From Nipponacmea schrenckii (taxonomy: Eukaryota; Mollusca; Gastropoda; Lottiidae): a stretch of DNA of 64,000 nucleotides. The position numbers and the translations under genes were made by a program. Below, one piece after another: positions 13,721 to 25,665 of the stretch. The notes beneath the pieces were generated by a model that saw only the letters and a list, made by a program, of their open reading frames with translations, was not told the origin of the DNA and did not search any database. Every line of letters begins with the position of its first letter. The first letter of the stretch is position 1. The stretch covers positions 25,141,398 to 25,205,397 of the forward strand of contig JAUJPP010000003.1 in the NCBI GenBank assembly GCA_030562195.1, written 5' to 3'.

Positions 13721-14092
13721 GGGAGCCGCGGTGGCTCAGTGGGTTAGACGCTTGCTCGCTAACCTGAAGGTCCAGGGTTCAATCCCGGCAAATGTCGAGA
13801 TGAACTTTCGGATTTTTCAGCCCGGTTTCCCCTTGTCAGTGATGAGGTCGGAGGGACTGACATGGAAAAAGCGTCTAGTCGTTCGGATGGGACAATAAAC
13901 CGAGGCCCCGTGTGCTACAGGCTGTGCACGTTAAAGATCCCTCGACAGTTGGAAATCGCAAAAAGAGTAGGCTAATGCCGCTGTCCTGGAAAATTTCCCT
14001 CATTGCACACTGCATGGCGTTGCCCGTCTTCATTAGCCCATAAGGTGCAGAAGAGTAAAGGGCCCAAAACCCTTTTTCCCTTTTATTTCATT
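13721..14092 (+). mobile_element. Full-length tRNA-derived SINE with target-site duplication
   Basis: This is the best reference copy of the SINE family in the window, about 372 bp. The 5' head is tRNA-like: box A is 'tggctcagtgggttagacgc' and box B is 'ggttcaatccc'. A tRNA-unrelated body follows, with a 3' region ending in 'cattagcccataaggtgcag' and an ATTTC-type tail. It is flanked by a 12-bp direct repeat, attgacggagtg, at 13709-13720 and 14093-14104. These are typical marks of LINE-mediated retroposition. An open frame through the head has no coding meaning. Confidence 0.92.
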
Positions 14093-14104
14093 ATTGACGG
14101 AGTG

Positions 14105-17100
14105 ACGGGCTCAATGACGTACTGACGTATGAGGTATCCCTTATTCCATTTTAATGAGATACATTTTCAATGGTGATTTATATATCATACTGATATTGAC
14201 CAGTAAGCTAGTCTTTTCTGAAAAAAAAGCGTTTCACTTGCAACTTTCGAAAATGTTTATGACTAATTGATTAATTCCGAAAGTTCGATTTGAGCAATAT
14301 TTGATTAATGGTTATTTGAGTTATTGCCCTTCAGAGCCAAAATGAATTTTAAGTGCGGAATGGTTGTTTTTATCATTAACCCTGCGTCTCACACAGCACC
14401 GGAAACGTTCCCGGACTCTTTATTTGGATAGTAAATTCATTGAAAAAGTGGTGAACTGTTTTGTGTTTAATAAGTTTTATTTGAATTATCAAATTATTGC
14501 CCTTGACTGATTCATAGTTTTCACGTCATGTCATGTCATCTTTATGTTCTATTGTGCTGAACTGGGTTTTCTTGGACAACCTCTAGGCCTACTTTAGATT
14601 CAATGCAGTAAGCCTAGTATGAGATACGACTATTACTACAGTTTTATACTTGGCCTTTTACCCTTTACCGGACTACTTTTATAGATTCATGTCATTGAAA
14701 GAAACTCATTCATGGCTATTTGATGATTACGTGAACAGCCCAGAAAACCAACAAAACACAATCGTGTGTGATAATAGTTTACTCTGTCAATCAGTTACAC
14801 CTTTTTTTATAATCGACATTTACATTCGTAATCTTCTCGAACTCATTACGTTTCTCATTAACCTTTTAGTACCAGTAGGCCAGTAGACACCACATTGAAT
14901 ACTAATCATTCTGTCCAACTGGCACAAGATTGAGCTTGGTACAATGGCATTTGTCTTTGGTTAGATTGAGTACATTGGTCTTAGTTTTTGCAATTGACCG
15001 GGCGAAAGTTTGGTAGCTAGGAAGTCTAAACTTGTATAAATGGGATTAGAGGTAGAGAGGTTTTCTTAATTTATGTTTATCGGGGAAACTGTTTTTTTAT
15101 TCCAATTCGCACCATCCCAATTTTCATTTAGATGTCTGTAGTTCTTGTATAGTGGAATTATGTCTGATTGAAAATGGGAATTGTGAAAATTGATGCAATC
15201 AGTGTCCCTGATAAATATAAATTAGTTTAGAAAATCTCTTTGATTACAGTCCATTTAAAATCAGAAATGTTAATTTGAAAACATGCAACATGAACGACCA
15301 CAATTGATCGCATGCTAAATTAAGTATTAACTATGTGCGTTTCCGTTGTATTAGTGTAGTTTCTGCATTACTCAGTTGCTAGGATTAAAGAACATCAATT
15401 TAATTTCTCTGTAAACTAGGGCTACAAAATTTAAAGAGATAGAACTTGACAACGTATGAAAGTCCGATGAGCTCAAATAAGTCATCTTCACTCATAATTT
15501 TCAGTCGACGGATAATTCGCGAAAGATCAATGCCAAGAGGTTTGGTACAGCTGATAGAAAGAATCTGTGGACCTTAGCTGTTATTCTTGTAAAATATAGT
15601 TGTTTCTTACTTTCTTTCGTGATTCAATAGTTCTTTTCTTGATTTATAGTTAAATCCAACTATAGATACCATCGGAACTGACGACAATATTATAATGTTT
15701 ATTCAGCCTATATATATATATATATAGTAATATGCAGTATAACAGTTACTGGTAATTCATTCTATTTTTTAGCTCATCTCATATTCTTACTACAATAGCA
15801 CTTATTTAATGTAGATGAACTTTCTCTTCCACGTTGGTAAACTAAGAGGGGTTATATTCAGTTCTCAAAGGAACTATTTAGAAGAGTGTATCCCTTGAAC
15901 CTAATGTAGATTGACTTGTACAATATGTTTATCAGTTCTCGATACCTTATCATTGACCCTTTATCCCCTAGTATGATATCAAATGATCACAGTGTCAGTA
16001 TGATAGTAACAGGGTCTTTTGTCACATCCTCAATTCCGGTACAAACTAATCCGAAACTTCACTTAAAAGTTAAAGTCTGATAAGTTGAGTAGAACTAGGG
16101 CTATCAGCAGCTTTTACAAATGACAAGCTTTTCATGTTAATTGATAAAATTTTGTAGTCTTTACATACTGGACAGGGGATAAAATTGTTTGTAATTAGGA
16201 AATTTGGTGGGATAAGTTGGTGGTGATGATACAAGACAATAAAGCGTCCGCTTCAAACAAAAGGCTGAAATTGTTTATACAATAGCTGGACCCCTATTGG
16301 ATTGGTAGTTCGGTTCTTGAGAATCTTCAAATCAAGTCAAAAAGCATACACTCTTTAGTAATTACCATGTGTTTTATGGAAGTCATTTTTGTTGAATATG
16401 GATTTGGTATTTGATAAATCTATGAGTGGGAAACTCGACTCTCGATTGTGTGGCGCGAGTTGCTCCATCTTCTCCTTCCTTAAAAAACAAGTCATGATCA
16501 TGGTCGGCCTAATTTCATTTGGATGGTAGAGGCACAACGAGGCAATCCACCCACTCCCTCCAAAAACTTACAAGGATTGCCTCCTGAAATATGCTGACAT
16601 CCAACCAATTTTATTACCGTATATAACACCATTGCCGCTGCCTCTTCCAGATAATACTAATGTTCTGATTTGTAGGTAGGCCTACACTGTTTTTGTAGCA
16701 CGAGTGTGAAGAGTGTTAGAGTGATCCAGTATTAAAGACAAATATATGATATTAATGTGATAAATAAGCGGTTTTGGTTGTCTCAGACAGCTTGTCCGTC
16801 ATAATCATCTTATATATTATTATTTACCCACTCATCAATAATAACTTTCTTTAATACAATACTGGAAGATCCTCTTATTTTCTCAATAACAAACTTTTCA
16901 TAGCTCATATTGATAAAACACTTGTGGTGCCAGTGCCTGTAGTCTTCATACCAATAAAATTTATATTTTTCATGGGGGGTTGGGGGGGGGGGGGGGTCAT
17001 TCGGGGAACTCATAGGCACCTATTATAGACTATCCTGTCCACACATACCTGTGGTTCATGCTAAAAAAGACGTTGACCCATGTAAGGTGTCTGGGTCCTA

Positions 17101-17787
17101 CGCCTACAACGACTAATCGCACGTTATTGAATTAATCATATTTTATTGTATTAAACAAAAGGATGAGGCACGTTATTATACGGCGAGTATTTATCAAATT
17201 TGATGATCATCTCAATATCACTTCCTTGTATTATATACCTTTTTTTCCTAATCATATTGAACTAAATTCAAAAGTTTTTCAAATCGTTTTTTACACATAA
17301 ATAAAGTTTTTAGTACATCGCAAAAAAATTCAACAAATTCTTCAAAATTACCCAACCAAGGCAAAACAAACAAAATAGTCGTTCTTCATACTTTCATAGT
17401 ATATTTCCGATTATTTTCCGTTTCAATTGTCATTCATTGTGTGACGGTGTCAACACGCACGTGGTTAATTTGACTAATGACAGCTATAAAGGTGACTAAA
17501 TTCAGAAAAAAAATTGCCTTAGGAAAATTATTTCCTAATCATTCAATTTTTATCAAACAAACCGTTGTATAAAGATCTTCATAGATTTGTATCGTGACGT
17601 GAACTAAGACCATAAAGAGGCTATAATTAGTCGTTATAAAAGGTGTGAAGACGAAAATTACTGTCAGTGTCGAGGGCTAATTTAGGAGGTTTGAAGAGGC
17701 TCTAAAATATCATTAAAAATATGTTAAAGAGGGCACGAAAAGGTCCCAAATCGTTTTAGATTTCGGGTGTAAGCAATCCATTGACAG
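14105..17787. other. Non-coding stretch
   Basis: No supported exon was found. Low-complexity landmarks are a TA run near 15712-15727 and a G run near 16976-16996. About 15085-15215 is an inverted copy of the dispersed repeat at 8095-8265. Confidence 0.45.
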
Positions 17788-18500
17788 GTTATAACGTTCG
17801 CTTCCAGTGGATGCTGATATTGCAAACTAGGTGGTTATTGGTAGATGACATAATAACGTTCGCTTATAGAGGATGCTGATATCGCAAACTGGGTAGTTGA
17901 TGATAGAAGACAAGTTAACGTTCGCTTCAGGATGCTATGGCAAAATATGTAGTTATTGGTAGATGACAAGTTTATGTTCATTACCAGCGGATACTGATAT
18001 TGTAGACTTGGTAGTTGTTAGTACATGATAAGTTAACGTTCGCTCCCAACGGATGCTTATATTGCAAACTGATAGATGACAAGTTAACGTTCGCTTCCTC
18101 TGGATGCTTAAATTGCAAACTATGTAGTTGTTGGAAGATAGCATGTTAACGTTCACTTCCAGAGAATGCTAATACCGCAAACTAGGTAGTTGTTAGTACA
18201 TGACAAGTTAACGTTCGCTTCCAGTGGATGCTGATATTGCAAACTGATAGATGGCAAGTTAACGTTCGCTTCCCCTGAATGCTTATATTGCTAACTAGGT
18301 GGTTGTTGGAAGATAGCATGTTAACGTTCGCTTCCAGAGGACGCTAATTCCGCAAACTAGGTAGTTGATGGTAGATCATAAGATGACAAGTTTATGCTCA
18401 CTACCAGCGGATGCTGACATTGCAAACTAGTCAGTTGGTGGTAGATGAAAGTAACGTTGGCTTCCAGTGGATGCTGATATCGTAAACAAGGAAGTTCAGT
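17788..18500. repeat. Minisatellite, about 61-62 bp unit (family M61)
   Basis: Roughly 11 diverged copies built around 'gttaacgttcgcttcc', 'ggatgctgatattgcaaact' and 'aggtagttgttggtagatga'. Relatives occur at 34590-34760 (inverted) and 44275-44770, so this family is dispersed. Confidence 0.85.
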
Positions 18501-19440
18501 TAATCGGTGGCTTTGAAAGAAAGTCTGTGAAGACGGACTATAATGTTCACAGCCTTTTGCTGAGGGTCCTGATTGGTTGTATTTGCTGGGGTACAATCCA
18601 ATCAAATTGATCTTGAACCTCTATTAAAAGCTTAAGGAGATTTTATAAAATTATTTCATGTATCTGCCTATATTAAATAAATATCAAGTCTATATTGAAA
18701 TTCTTGTTCAAGGCCAGTATTACAACAATGTAAACATTCATACCAATAACTCGGTCAAACATATTATTATCATAGATCGTACTATAATAGGTAAACAGAA
18801 CATCATAATTAACTCTCCCCACCTAAATATCTCAAATACCTTTTATATCTTCCATTTACACAGTATCTTGTGTGGATCTATAAAGGGTGAATTCATTTCT
18901 AATTTTTAACCCTTTAAAGCGATACTGCGTTTTAGAATGGACATAAAATTCAAGTTCTCGAGAATAGTCAATATGTGTATCTATTCATCAGTGACCTTAC
19001 CTGGTATCATAATGTAACAGAATCAATATATTAAGCGTTTGCCCCTTTAAGGATATTTACTTTTTTGGGGGGATTTATCAGATTATATATATAAGAATCT
19101 GTTATGTCATTTAAGGCAGATCAAGACAGAAGGTTTTTTTTTTAATTTTTATTTTAAGACTCAGTATCCCTTTAATATATAGAAATACTCATTCACATTT
19201 AAATTCAGAAACAATCAAAAAGTTACTTAAATCTGTAAAGCATAAAATAAAATATATAAACATACGCAATTATTTTTTTTACTTAAAACCAAATTTCTTA
19301 CCAAATAAAGGGAGGCAACTACATAAATAACCTGAGTTTGATCCTAAATGAATCCAGACAACAAATACATTGATATGCGCGTTAGCTATTCATGATCCAA
19401 ATGTTCCAACTGTATTACATCCCCAAAAAACAATTGAATT
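18501..19440. other. Non-coding stretch
   Basis: AT-rich sequence with only random open frames. An 83-codon plus-strand frame at 18658-18909 is rich in I, N and Y, as expected from base composition. Nothing else was recognised. Confidence 0.4.
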
Positions 19441-19599
19441 AAACCAAATATTCGATTTCTTTTCGACAAAATGTACTAATTGAATTTGAGGAAATGTACA
19501 AATTTACTGATTGAATTCAACCAAATGAACAAAAAAAAAATACAACTAAATTTTGCAATAGAATTAAACAAAATGTATCAATCAAATTCAAATTTATGT

Positions 19600-19785
19600 A
19601 CCAATTGAATGAAATCGAATGTACTAATTGAATTAAATCAAATGAAGCAATTGAATTAAATCAAATATACCAATGGAATTAAATCAAATATACCAATGGA
19701 ATTAAATCAAATATACCAATGGAATTAAATCAAATATACCAATGGAATTAAATCAAATATACCAATGGAATTAAACCAAATAACA
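19600..19785. repeat. Minisatellite, 23-bp unit
   Basis: Five or six nearly identical units of 'accaatggaattaaatcaaa' plus 'tat'. Diverged 'aattgaattaaatcaaat' copies extend upstream to about 19440. Confidence 0.8.
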
Positions 19786-19861
19786 ATATCTCATTCAAAT
19801 TCAACCACTCATAACATTTCATTTCAACCAATTACTGCAGTGATCACTATACCAGTTGAAT

Positions 19862-22606
19862 TCAGCGAAACATACCATTACAATGTCCAATATGTTTATG
19901 ATTATCACCAATAAAACACACTGCCCAGGCCATAATAGGTAAAACTGCCAGGCTGATAGTCAATACCAATACTCCATTTAATAATCCTTTATTACCTTGA
20001 ATTGGTTCTGGTCTGAAATGCAATAATTATACTTATAACATAGACAGTGGAATATCCTTTGATGTTTTGGTTTTATAATTAAGTTATTTTGGTGGTTAGT
20101 GTGTCAAACATGCAATAACTAGGTACGATCTTTACCTTAATATAGGCCTAGGCATTTTAATTGTTAACTCATGAAAACTGTTCAATAAATATTATATAAA
20201 ACACAAATCACACAGCACATAACGCTGATTCTCTTAAAGGGATACTGAGATAACTGACTTTGTTGCACACAAGCATTCTATTGACAGTTCTCTCAAGTTT
20301 CCAGTCTTGAACATTACAGCTTATTAGGCACTCACCTTCCCAGAGATGTGAATCTAGAAATCACCAACCACAATAAAATAATGAACATACCAACTGTTTC
20401 TCTGGAAAGTAAAGTCAGTAGAATTGACATAAGATGATCAAATTTTCATTCCGATCTTGACCACGATAACACGCTGGGCCTTCAGTTTAGCGAACAAGCA
20501 TCTAACTCGCTAGGCCACAACAGCTACCGGTAACCAACCTCCCACCCCCACCCCTCTATCAGTGATACAGCTTATATGCTAGAGCATAAGAGAACCAATT
20601 CTATTCTTACCTCCCTTCTTCATGTATTAAAGGATTATTGACAGTTTTAGAGTTCTGTATTGTTTTTATTAAGACCACAATTAAATAAATAAAATAACCA
20701 ATATATACAGCTAACACTGTTGATACTGTTATATTATATATAGAATTATCTACAAGTATAAACAATAATTAGTATAATGACATGCTGAATATATAAGCTT
20801 ATATATCATAGCTCTCCAAAGTTTATTTTTAATGATGATGCAATATAAGGGGTACAAATCACAACAAAGCCATAAGAAATTTGTTTTTATTATCCTCTTG
20901 TGCTTGTGATGATGCCATAGTAGAAACTTGGATAGTTATATTGTGGTTTCCAAGAGGCTTGCTGTTTAGGAATTTTAAAAATAAGCTATAAGCTATAGCA
21001 AACTTGGGAAGAGCATTAGAAATTGGCATCATTTGCCAGACTGTATCAAACAAATGGTGATCATGAGTTCTAATTTCAGTTGGCTTATGATAGTTTTTCT
21101 CAATAGTACAGTCAATGTACTTTTATATAGGTATGAATAATACCAAATAAGTTCTATGCCAAAACTTAAATAGGATACTTACTAATAAGAGCTGGTTTTA
21201 ATACAAGAAATAAACAGAACAATGCTGGAATGGTATAGATAGGCTGAAATAGAAACAATGGAGTGACATTGTACATCCTAATTTTGCCCCTTTCCAATTC
21301 ATCACTTCTAAATTGGCCCCAAAATTATTCACTTTTAGCCCCTTCTCTAATACACCCCTTCCCCATATCACTACCTTCCCTATGGGTCCTTTTCCAATTC
21401 ATCTCTTACCCAATTCGCCTGTTATAGCAAATACATCAAAATGAACATTGATTTCAACACTGCAGGTCTGTTGATTTTGTTGTACTTGAATGCATTTACA
21501 AACAAATATTGGCTGAACTGAATTGATTTAGTTAAAAGCACAATCTTGATTTTTAGGGGTCGTTTTGGGCCTTTGTTTCATTTAAACAGTCCTCAGAAAT
21601 ACTCAAGCTCTAAGAAAATCGCAAAATTCCTTGAAATATACTTCAAACAAATAATTTCACTTTTTTATTTTTTTCCGTGCTGTACGCGGCTGGTCTTCAG
21701 TCAGTGTGAAAATTGTGTGTCCTGTTGACAAAGTCTACAATTGAAAATGCGCAGTAGTCTATTTATATAGATGACCTATTGCACGACGGGAAGGATAACT
21801 CTTTGATTATCAAGACGAACCGTTTTCCAATATGGGGGGGACGTTCGTAATATCTTAAGACATTATGATTTTCAAACACGGATAATTATGGATACACATG
21901 GATTTGAAGGCTCAAATTTCAAAGGTAAGCTCCGTAGACTATTTCTGATTAGCTAAGCAAAAGATGTCATGTGTTTGAGGCTGTCGGATGATTGTCCGAA
22001 ATAAATAAAGACTGTGCCCCTTTAAATAGTATTCTGGCAATTCTGATACTTACCACCCAAATATACCAATCATAGTCATTAAGCTGAAATAGATATGACA
22101 AATTTGTTAAAGGCATAATTCTTTCTTCCAAATATGATTTGTTCATACCATTCCCTATCCCATTTAATTGCAAACTCAAACTAAAGTATAACCAAGATAG
22201 AGTCTACATTGATAGTGTTCATTTGATATTTGGGTCTCAAGTCTCAATCACTTTTGACAATCCAAAAAAAATAAAGTCCAGGATATTTTAGTAATCAAGA
22301 TCCTTTCAGAACTTCAATTATTTTGCAAAATAGGTTTGTTTCTTTTTTATGTAGGATCCAGTTCCCTCCCCCCATGTAGCCTATATAGGGCCTACTGGTA
22401 CCAAAATATATTCTGAGAAAGCAGTTACTTCATCTACCAACAAATCAACTATTTTTGTTACTCACATTGGCCACTGCAGCCAGTAGGAAGAAGACTGACA
22501 TTATGATATTGATCAATTTCCACACCACCATTCTTCTAGCTGTGTATTTACTATCTGCTGGTTCTACCAGTGGATTATATAAAATATTGGGTTTACTGTT
22601 GGACAT
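19862..22606 (-). CDS. Transmembrane protein 220 (TMEM220), 5 exons
   Basis: Five minus-strand exons join in phase into a protein of about 165 residues: 22606-22466, 22083-22054 (30 bp), 21243-21183, 20725-20611 and 20012-19862. Each internal boundary has GT-AG sites. The start is ATG at 22606, preceded in frame by two stops; the stop is TGA at 19864-19862. The order and spacing match the TMEM220 family (human about 160 aa): TM1 ending FFLLAAVANLND, then DWYIWVPIYTIPAL, a TM with VLAVYIGYFIYLIVV, the HEEGR motif, and a last TM ending in HCNG. The family is a small multi-pass membrane protein of unclear function. The exons are too short to be visible as long open frames. It is divergently oriented to the folate-receptor-like gene at 24912. 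I am confident of the family. Confidence 0.9.
20455..20527 (-). repeat. tRNA-like SINE head, antisense
   Basis: On the minus strand it reads gtagctgttgtggcctagcg, then 'gttagatgcttgttcgct' and 'aaactgaaggcccag', matching the first 65-70 bp of the local SINE (gagccgcggtggctcagtgg...). Box B is eroded, and the body and tail are not recognisable. It lies in the TMEM220 intron between the fourth and fifth exons. Confidence 0.55.
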
Positions 22607-24030
22607 AGAGTTTGACTACTACCTGCAAAATTACATATATAGGCCTGTTTTGATGGAAATACATTTATCAGTTTAAGGGTAGCCTTAACTTCGTTCTAAG
22701 TTCAAGGCAAATTCCAAATTGCTGTATAGTCATATACACCCCCTAAATGAATTATTTGTGGTCTGTTTCACGCTAGTATAAGAAGATAAAAAATGCATGT
22801 ATACCTATGTTATTGATTTCATGTTACTTCAAGAAATCTACCAAACATGAATTGATAAACATTCTATCATAGACAATACAATAAATCATTAATCAACTAT
22901 TTAGATATAGATTAATCTATTGCCTCTATCATTATCTAAACACAAAGTTGCTTGTATCAAGGGAAGTAATCGAAATATCAATTCTGTGGTTGCCTCCCTT
23001 TGACTATATCAGTTAATAATGCTAATTAAAAAAAAAAAATAATGTAATGTCGAATAAAGAATAAATACAATATCACTGAAAACAAAATTACCCGAACTAT
23101 TTGGATATAAAACTGTTCCACTGCACAAATCTTCAAACGGACATAGTTTTCACAAAACTACAAACGTCTAAGTTACAAGGCCAAACAAAACAATATGGTA
23201 GGCCTGCACTACTAGCATGAAGTATGAAGGCAGCAAGTATATTGATCAGTAGTTCACCAATATATCATAGTTAACAACATATTGACAAGATAACTATTAT
23301 TTACTGCACTGAAGACTGAAAATCTTTGTCCGTGAAATTAAATTAAGAAACAACTATACACTATAATACAGGCTTTTAAACATGATGATTTTAATATGCT
23401 ATAACACAGTCATATTCTGATATGGACCTAGGCTCACCTGTGCCTCGGGCCTGATATATACAGATTTGATATCGATACGGTTACGATATCGCAACCATAT
23501 ATTATTGCATTGTTTAATTTTATTGTAGACAACACTTAAGCAGGATTCACAATTTAAAAAGCATTACGGGTAAATGCATATACCCATTTGTATAGAAAAT
23601 TTTGACGATTAGGCGTATCTATATCCCTAAGATCAAGTTTGATAGTGGACTATAAGACAGATAAAGATAGACGAAAACTAACTGTAGGCCCAAGGATACG
23701 GTGATAATTCAAATTTATTCATTGCAATAGGTAGATTAGGCTATTAAACTACGTATTTAGGCCAGTGTTTATGTTTTCAATTCAAATTACTCTGACCGAA
23801 CTATTCTTTTAAAATAAAAGAATCAAACCAAACACACAAACCCCCCTATTATCAAAATTATAATTGGATATGCTTTAATAAATGATTTTTACGGAAGCGC
23901 GGAGTAACGTCTTGGAAGCTGGGCGTTTTTATGGGTTGAAAAAAAGGAAACAAAAGAAAAAAAAACATCATAAAGACAGCCCTTTTTTAAAATATTAGTA
24001 CACATTTCAAAAAAATATTTTATATCAAAA
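22607..24030. other. Intergenic region between TMEM220 and the folate-receptor-like gene
   Basis: This holds the TMEM220 upstream region. No additional exon was recognised on either strand. It contains AT-rich sequence and poly-A/T runs. Confidence 0.4.
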
Positions 24031-24415
24031 TACAAGATATATAGATATACTACTACTAGGTTTATTATATACTACGTTTCTGAACACAAGATATATAGAA
24101 TACTACTACTAGGTTTATTATATACTACGTTTCTTAACACAAGATATATAGACATACTACTACTAGGTTTATTATATACTACGTTTCTGAACACAAGATA
24201 TATAGACATACTACTACTAGGTTTATTACATACTACGTTTCAACACAAGATATATAGACATACTACTACTAGGTTTATTATATACTACGTTTCTTAACAC
24301 AAGATATATAGACATACTACTACTAGGTTTATTCATACTACGTTTCTTAACACAAGATATATAGACATACTACTACTAGGTTTATTATATACTACGTTTC
24401 TTAACACAAAAATAA
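24031..24415. repeat. Minisatellite, 54-bp unit
   Basis: About seven copies of a unit starting 'aacacaagatatatagacat' followed by 'actactactaggtttattat' and 'atactacgtttctt'. The opening segment resembles the arm of the hairpin at 61864-61977 (cacaagatatat.gatatact). Confidence 0.85.
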
Positions 24416-24911
24416 AATATATCAGTTGATATACGTAATTAGGCTATTAATCTTGTTTGCAAATTTCTACCCAATCATTTAACAAATACTAGGTTTATTA
24501 TAACGTACGTTCTGGAATTGCATATATCTAACCCGTTATCAGGCCTTTTTATCAATTCTTGATTGATTGCATTAACCCCCTTTCACCATATAAATTCTTA
24601 CTTCTTAATTTTCTTTTTGGCTTTTTATGTAATCTAGTTTAATAGAATTTACCAGAATTAAATTATAATTGTTTTGGTCAAACGTATTATGCAAAATTAC
24701 AAATCACCTCACTACCTCTTAAAATATTCAAAATACCCCGAATAGTCGATACAAGATAGTCGATTTTCTAGAAAGATAATATTGATTCTATTATAGCACT
24801 TGAAGAATCTCTCTTTGAACACGCGTAATGTAAACTCTAATGAGCATGCGCCGTTTCTTGCTAAAGTCTCTGTTGATCGATGGAACCGTGGGAAAATGGT
24901 TAGAATTCAAC

Positions 24912-25491
24912 ATGGATTCCATAATTCTGTTATTTCTAATATCGATGGCTATCGGACTATGTTACTGTCAAACACAATCAAAGACATTAAAATACTGTTC
25001 GTTTTTTAATAATCGTGCGCCGGAGACGGAACCAAATCTGAAGAATTGTACCTGGTTTAAAGACTATAGCTGCTGTCGTCAGGCTGAAATTTCTGCTACT
25101 TTTGGTAGAGTGAAACCTCTCCGTGGTGCTTCCCCGTCCTGTCAACGATATACCAACTATTTAATGTGCTTATATCTGCTCCCCGGACCAATATTTATTC
25201 TACTTTAGAGAAAGGTTGACTGTGTGCGAGGAGTTCTGTGATGCCTGGCACGATGCCTGCAAATCAGCCACATCGAAAGGTTCCATTATTGAAGATCTGT
25301 TTTCAAGTGGAAAAGAATATTGTCTCAGCCAAAGATTCAAAGTAGATAAACATGCAAACGGACGATGTTTCAATTTTGATGCTAGATTAGACACAGGTGG
25401 AGCCGCGGGCAATCATTTGACAGAAGAAACAATTATTAAGTTTAAAATTGGAATTTTCGTATTGCAATTGACGTTATTTAACATAGTTTAA
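24912..25491 (+). CDS. Folate-receptor-like secreted protein, probably GPI-anchored; one frame break
   Basis: The chosen ATG at 24912 starts a clear signal peptide (MDSIILLFLISMAIGLCYC). The mature part has the cysteine pattern of the folate/riboflavin-binding receptor family: YCSFF, N-CTWFKDYSCC with the paired cysteines, CQRYTNYLMC, CSPDQ, VCEEFCDAWHDAC and a late C-F. The C-terminus has a small-residue stretch (GGAAGN) followed by a hydrophobic tail (IGIFVLQLTLFNIV) ending at TAA 25489-25491, as expected for GPI attachment. The frame changes once: codons up to TGC at 25167-25169 are in one frame, and TAT at 25171 onward is in the next. This is a one-base excess around 25170, with the family motif continuing straight across it. 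The gene is intronless over this span. Ligand binding is not established. Confidence 0.75.
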
Positions 25492-25539
25492 ACGGAACTT
25501 TTAATTTTGTAGAGATATGGATTTATTGAATAGCATAGG

Positions 25540-25665
25540 AGTGTTACATCCTATATTTCAGCACCTTAGGCCTAGAGAGATAAAGACAGCGCCATGCAAT
25601 GTGGAATGAGGCAAACTTTGCCAGAACTACGATCACCATTTTTGTTAGGTTGTTAAGGGATCTTT
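25540..25665 (-). repeat. SINE 3' fragment, antisense
   Basis: The minus strand carries the local SINE blocks in order: a CTCGACAG-region remnant ('aagggatcttt' on plus), 'tctggcaaag', 'cattccacattgcatggcgc', 'taaggtgctga' and 'taacactcc'. It lies just 3' of the folate-receptor-like gene. Confidence 0.6.

Noticed and set aside
13721..13795. tRNA gene
   Set aside because: Boxes A and B are present, but the cloverleaf is not complete, and the sequence is the head of a dispersed SINE with flanking duplications.
13701..13898. Open frame through a SINE head (also 32812-33096)
   Set aside because: It is the translation of the tRNA-like head and body of the SINE, recurring at every intact copy. 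It has no start context or conservation beyond the repeat.
20859..21053. Minus-strand 64-codon open frame inside TMEM220
   Set aside because: It lies in the intron between the third and fourth TMEM220 exons and has no similarity to the family or splice fit.
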